DNA of 8,077 nucleotides. It comes from a bacterium (GTDB lineage Bacteria; Chloroflexota; Dehalococcoidia; Tepidiformales; Tepidiformaceae). Each line of letters begins with the position of its first letter. Positions within the stretch are counted from its first letter, which is position 1. The stretch lies in assembly GCA_945861295.1 (NCBI GenBank), contig CAMAUF010000079.1, positions 1-8,077 of the forward strand. Direction: 5' to 3'. The notes under the pieces are model-generated. The model was not told where the DNA came from, searched no databases, and saw only the letters and a program-made list of their open reading frames with translations. Below, piece after piece: positions 5,444 through 8,077 of the stretch. Both the position numbers and the translations under genes were made by a program.

Positions 5444-6187
5444 TTGCTTTCTCGCACCTCAATCCGGCACATCTTCCTCCCCGCCACAGCGGCCCTCGCG
5501 CTTGGCGCGGGCGCGGTCGCCTTCGCCCATGACGGCGACGAACCGACCGGTGGCATCCAGACGCACGACTACAAGCCGCCCGCCGTCGTCAGCCTGGCGA
5601 CATCGCTCCTCGGCACGGACGGCAAGCCGATCGCGAACGTGCAGCTCCACCAGGACGCGGCGGGCGTCGTCCTCGTCATCCTCGATGCCTCGACGTTGCC
5701 CGCGGGCCCGCACGGCATCCACATCCACGGCGTCGGTGTTTGCGAAGGCCCCGCCTTCACGACGGCGGGCGCGCACTTCAACCCGACGAGCGTGAAGCAT
5801 GGCACGGGTGGCCCACACGCGGGCGACCTGCCGCAGATCGACGCCACGACCGTCGTCCAGGGCTACTACACCGCCACCACCAAGGCAGTCTCGCTGACGG
5901 GCGGGGCGAACGCCCTCGCCGACGCCGACGGGTCCGCCATCATCGTCCACGCCGCCGCCGATGACGGGACCACCGACCCGACGGGCAACTCCGGCGCGCG
6001 CATCGGCTGCGCCGTCCTCGCCGCGCCGAAGCCAGTGGTGCCGACGGCGACGCCGAAGCCGCCCGCCACCGGCACCGGGATCATCTCGGACGATGGCGGC
6101 TTCCCCGTGACGCCCGCCCTCGGCCTGGCGATCGTGGCCACCGCAGCCGCCGGCGCCGCCTTCTGGGCGACCCGCCGCAAGGCCTAA
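5444..6187 (+). CDS. sodC: Exported, membrane-anchored Cu/Zn superoxide dismutase
   Basis: 247 residues. Converts superoxide to oxygen and hydrogen peroxide outside the cytoplasm. A signal peptide (about 1-28, basic IRH then a hydrophobic Ala/Leu core, AFA before HDG) is followed by the SOD domain (about 45-195). All expected residues are seen: Cu ligands H93, H95, H111 and H169; Zn ligands H111, H119, H125 and D128; the disulfide pair C100 and C189; and active-site R186. After the domain a Pro/Thr linker (196-212) leads to a hydrophobic helix (about 223-241) and an RRKA end, giving a C-terminal membrane anchor with the enzyme on the outside. Most bacterial SodC proteins are soluble periplasmic or lipoproteins, so the anchor suits a cell lacking a conventional outer membrane. 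The start is TTG at 5444, chosen because GGAGG (5432-5436) lies 7 nt upstream and the signal peptide begins there. It is a single-gene unit flanked by terminators. Confidence 0.92.
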   Translation: MLSRTSIRHIFLPATAALALGAGAVAFAHDGDEPTGGIQTHDYKPPAVVSLATSLLGTDGKPIANVQLHQDAAGVVLVILDASTLPAGPHGIHIHGVGVCEGPAFTTAGAHFNPTSVKHGTGGPHAGDLPQIDATTVVQGYYTATTKAVSLTGGANALADADGSAIIVHAAADDGTTDPTGNSGARIGCAVLAAPKPVVPTATPKPPATGTGIISDDGGFPVTPALGLAIVATAAAGAAFWATRRKA

Positions 6188-6217
6188 CCGCCGCCAATCG
6201 GCGTGCGCCAAAGGAAA

Positions 6218-6251
6218 CGAACGAGGCCCGGATTGCTCCGGGCCTCGTTCG
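6218..6251 (+). terminator. Terminator hairpin after the superoxide dismutase gene
   Basis: A perfect 15-bp stem, 6218-6232 against 6237-6251, with loop TTGC, 30 nt after the sodC stop. No T-run follows. The outer stem GAACGAGG recurs in the terminator at 7707-7744. Confidence 0.72.
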
Positions 6252-6278
6252 CGTTGCGACGCTCGTCCGCGCGCTAAT

Positions 6279-6322
6279 CCGGCATGCCGGGTGAGCGCCA
6301 CGGCCCGGCCGCCTGCTATACT
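6279..6322 (+). promoter_or_regulatory. Extended -10 promoter with upstream palindrome before the luciferase-like gene
   Basis: TGCTATACT at 6314-6322 is an extended -10 element (TGn plus TATACT). No good -35 is present, as is usual for this class. A perfect 12-bp palindrome CCGGCATGCCGG lies at 6279-6290, roughly -40 to -50 from the expected start, where a regulator could bind. The leader would be about 53 nt to the GTG start. Confidence 0.42.
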
Positions 6323-6381
6323 CGCGGGCAATTCGATCGACGTATCGGGGCGTGCGCATCCGCCCGCCCGAAGGAGCAGCC

Positions 6382-7683
6382 GTGAAGTTCCATTGGTTCC
6401 ACCTCATGCCCTGGCCCCACCTGCCCGATGACTTCACGGAGAAGCACCGCTCCGTCTGGGTCGACCCCGATTACGCGTTGTTCGACCCGGTCAAGGGCAA
6501 CGCCATGTACAACGAGTACATGGACGAGCTCGAGTTCGCCGACAAAGCGGGCTTCGACGGCATCTGCTGCAACGAACATCACAACAACGCCTACGGCATG
6601 ATGCCGAGCCCGAACATCATCGCGGCCGGCCTCGCCCGCCGGACCAGCAACGCCGCGCTCGTCGTCCTTGGCAACTCGATCGCCCTCTACAACCCGCCCG
6701 TCCGCGTGGCCGAAGAGTTCGCGATGCTCGACATTATCAGCGGTGGGCGGCTCATCGCTGGCTTCCCGGTCGGCACGAGCATGGACACGAACTTTGCCTA
6801 TGGCGTGCCCGGCGCTCAGCTCCGCGACCGCTATTACGAGGCCCACGACCTGATCATGCAGGCCTGGCACGACAAGGGCGTCTCGACCTTCAACGGCAAG
6901 TACAGCCAGATCCGCTACCTCAACCCGTGGCCACGGCCGATGCAGGAGCCCAACCCGCCGATCTGGATCCCCGGCGGCGGCTCGATCGAGACATGGGAGT
7001 GGTGCGCCGACCTCGGCTATCTCTACGCCTATCTTTCGTACTCCGGCTACCTCCGTGCCCAGGCGATCATGGATGGCTTCTGGAGCCGGATGCGGGATCG
7101 CGGCAAGGAGCAGAACCCCTACCAGGCCGGCTTCTTTCAGATGATCGGCGTCGCAGAGACCGATGAGATGGCCGAAGAGCTGTACTCGGAGCACGCGCTG
7201 TACTTCTACCAGCGTTGCCTGCACGTCTATGGCGGCTTCGCTGACGCGCCGGGGTACCGCACGAACCGGACCGTCAAGGCCGGGATCAAGAGCCAGATGG
7301 AGGCCGCCGCCCAACGCGCGCGCTTCCAGATGAACTGGAAGAACCTCGTCGACGAGGGCTACATCATCGCCGGCAGCCCCAAGACCGTGATCGAGCGACT
7401 CGAAGCGCTGACCAGCGACCTCCGCGTCGGCCACCTCCTCTGCGGCCTGCAAATGGGCTCGATGCCGCGCGACAAGGTGCTCTACAACACCCAGATGTTC
7501 GCGGAAAAGGTCGCCCCGGCCCTCCGCAACAAATGGAGCGAGTACGAGGACCACTGGTACCCGAAGATGATGCCAGCCGCCGAGCGGGCGCAACCGATCG
7601 AAACGCCGTACACGGGCATGCTGCGTCCGCCGCTTAACCGTGGCGCGGCGATGGCGGCGGCGGCCGGCGGCGCGGCCCAGTAG
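6382..7683 (+). CDS. LLM-class (luciferase-like) flavin-dependent oxidoreductase
   Basis: 433 residues of the bacterial luciferase-like monooxygenase fold, a TIM barrel that binds reduced FMN or F420; the substrate cannot be told. Support includes NEHH (64-67) at the flavin pocket, and the diagnostic run PPVRVAEEFAMLDIISGGR with LIAGFPVGT after it (105-132). DRYYEAHDLIMQAW (149-162) and NPPIWIPGGGS (191-201) follow, with GSPKTVIERLEAL near the C-terminus. The N-terminal FHWFHLMPWPHLPDDF opening marks a subfamily of proteins somewhat longer than the usual 330-360 residues. The tail ends in low-complexity Ala/Gly. The start was set at the GTG at 6382, because AAGGAG (6371-6376) lies 5 nt before it; an in-frame GTG at 6352 adds ten residues with no family similarity. 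It is a single-gene unit with its own promoter and terminator. An aldehyde, alkane or F420-linked activity are all possible. Confidence 0.87.
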   Translation: MKFHWFHLMPWPHLPDDFTEKHRSVWVDPDYALFDPVKGNAMYNEYMDELEFADKAGFDGICCNEHHNNAYGMMPSPNIIAAGLARRTSNAALVVLGNSIALYNPPVRVAEEFAMLDIISGGRLIAGFPVGTSMDTNFAYGVPGAQLRDRYYEAHDLIMQAWHDKGVSTFNGKYSQIRYLNPWPRPMQEPNPPIWIPGGGSIETWEWCADLGYLYAYLSYSGYLRAQAIMDGFWSRMRDRGKEQNPYQAGFFQMIGVAETDEMAEELYSEHALYFYQRCLHVYGGFADAPGYRTNRTVKAGIKSQMEAAAQRARFQMNWKNLVDEGYIIAGSPKTVIERLEALTSDLRVGHLLCGLQMGSMPRDKVLYNTQMFAEKVAPALRNKWSEYEDHWYPKMMPAAERAQPIETPYTGMLRPPLNRGAAMAAAAGGAAQ

Positions 7684-7706
7684 CCGAGCCAATCCAAGAA
7701 CTTCGT

Positions 7707-7744
7707 GAACGAGGAGGCGGCGAGCGATCGCCTCCTCCTCGTTC
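7707..7744 (+). terminator. Terminator hairpin after the luciferase-like gene
   Basis: GAACGAGGAGG (7707-7717) pairs with CCTCCTCGTTC (7734-7744). After a single C/T mismatch four more pairs (GGCG with CGCC) close a 6-nt loop. CATTTTCG follows, giving a short T-run. It lies 23 nt after the stop and may also serve the convergent minus-strand gene. Confidence 0.72.
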
Positions 7745-7802
7745 CATTTTCGCCGTTTTCAGCCTTGTCCCCATCGCCTTCGTCGCGATACCCGCGGCCG
7801 CC

Positions 7803-8077
7803 TCAGGATGCGAGCTTGTACTGCGCCAGCCAGGCTGTCAGTGCGGGTTCGCTTTGGCGCGCCGGCAGCGCCTTGAGCATGTCCCAGGTGTGGGCGGCGT
7901 CGTGGCCCGTCCACAGTTGGAGGTAGCGCAGGAACGTGATCCGGTTGCCGCGGAAGTCGAATGGCTGGTCGAGAACGGGCCGCGTGAACGTCTCCATCGT
8001 GGCGAACAGGCGCGCGCGGTGACCGGCGGCTTCGCCGAGGATCGCCTCCACGGAACCGTCGCGGAGCCGCGTGACCT
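7803..8077 (-). CDS. DinB-like (DinB/YfiT superfamily) protein, C-terminal part
   Basis: The minus-strand frame is open at the window edge and ends at a TGA at 7803-7805, giving about 91 residues of a C-terminus. It reads as two helices separated by PVLDQPFDFRGNRITFLRYLQL, then WTGHDAAHTWDMLKALP. The HDAAH (HxxxH) pattern and the tryptophan-rich helix resemble the last metal-binding helix of DinB-like four-helix-bundle proteins, some of which are thiol-dependent S-transferases; most have no known function. A GTG at 8051 could be mistaken for the start, but the frame continues upstream of it with VTRLRDGS and no stop, so I treat the gene as partial. It converges on the luciferase-like gene, with the shared hairpin between them. 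Confidence 0.6.
   Translation of the reverse strand, partial: VTRLRDGSVEAILGEAAGHRARLFATMETFTRPVLDQPFDFRGNRITFLRYLQLWTGHDAAHTWDMLKALPARQSEPALTAWLAQYKLAS

Noticed and set aside
6045..6187. Sortase-type cell wall sorting signal at the SodC C-terminus (PPATGTG before a helix and basic tail)
   Set aside because: The motif is not LPxTG and lies about 15 residues before the hydrophobic helix instead of next to it. A plain membrane anchor explains the tail better.
6316..7692. Long minus-strand open frame opposite the luciferase-like gene, and a similar one at 5459-6331 opposite sodC
   Set aside because: Same antisense artefact. The plus-strand frames have clear family motifs and ribosome sites.
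1..8077. CRISPR arrays, insertion sequence ends, tRNA or rRNA genes
   Set aside because: No repeat-spacer pattern, transposase or terminal inverted repeats, or cloverleaf-like RNA were found by eye on either strand.

Overview
The window is high-GC, densely coded DNA from a free-living bacterium. The best guess is a Chloroflexota (Thermomicrobia-like) genome. That rests on GC-rich codon use, TTG and GTG starts with GGAGG-type ribosome sites, a luciferase-like monooxygenase, a DinB-like protein and a membrane-anchored Cu/Zn superoxide dismutase. It is an inference from style, not from a marker phylogeny.

Layout: (1) 1-2291, the end of a probable nitrate transporter, translationally coupled through an ATGA overlap to a complete molybdopterin nitrate reductase of the assimilatory NarB/NasA type. 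(2) 2292-about 4050, an accessory patch of roughly 1.75 kb between the nitrate genes and the ribosomal genes. It holds a minus-strand hicB-hicA toxin-antitoxin pair, a degenerate second copy of the last 41 codons of the nitrate reductase gene, and a GH25 lysozyme-type gene broken by one in-frame TGA next to its catalytic DxE motif. That lysozyme frame has no stop of its own and runs into the ribosomal leader. (3) about 4059-5327, rplJ-rplL with a classic L10 leader, an attenuator hairpin and a strong terminator. (4) 5365-6251, an exported, membrane-anchored Cu/Zn superoxide dismutase with its own promoter and terminator. (5) 6314-7744, a luciferase-like flavin-dependent oxidoreductase with an extended -10 promoter and a terminator. 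(6) 7803-8077, the C-terminal part of a minus-strand DinB-like protein.

The housekeeping units (nitrate assimilation, L10/L12, SodC, luciferase-like enzyme) are intact and each has recognisable signals. The patch in between looks like accumulated and decaying foreign DNA. The hicBA pair lies exactly between two direct copies of the nitrate reductase 3' end (offset 758 bp, about 90% identical by hand count). HicA itself appears to carry two mutually compensating frameshifts. I see no convincing new multi-gene system. The hicBA/narB-tail arrangement and the broken lysozyme frame are the parts most worth checking.
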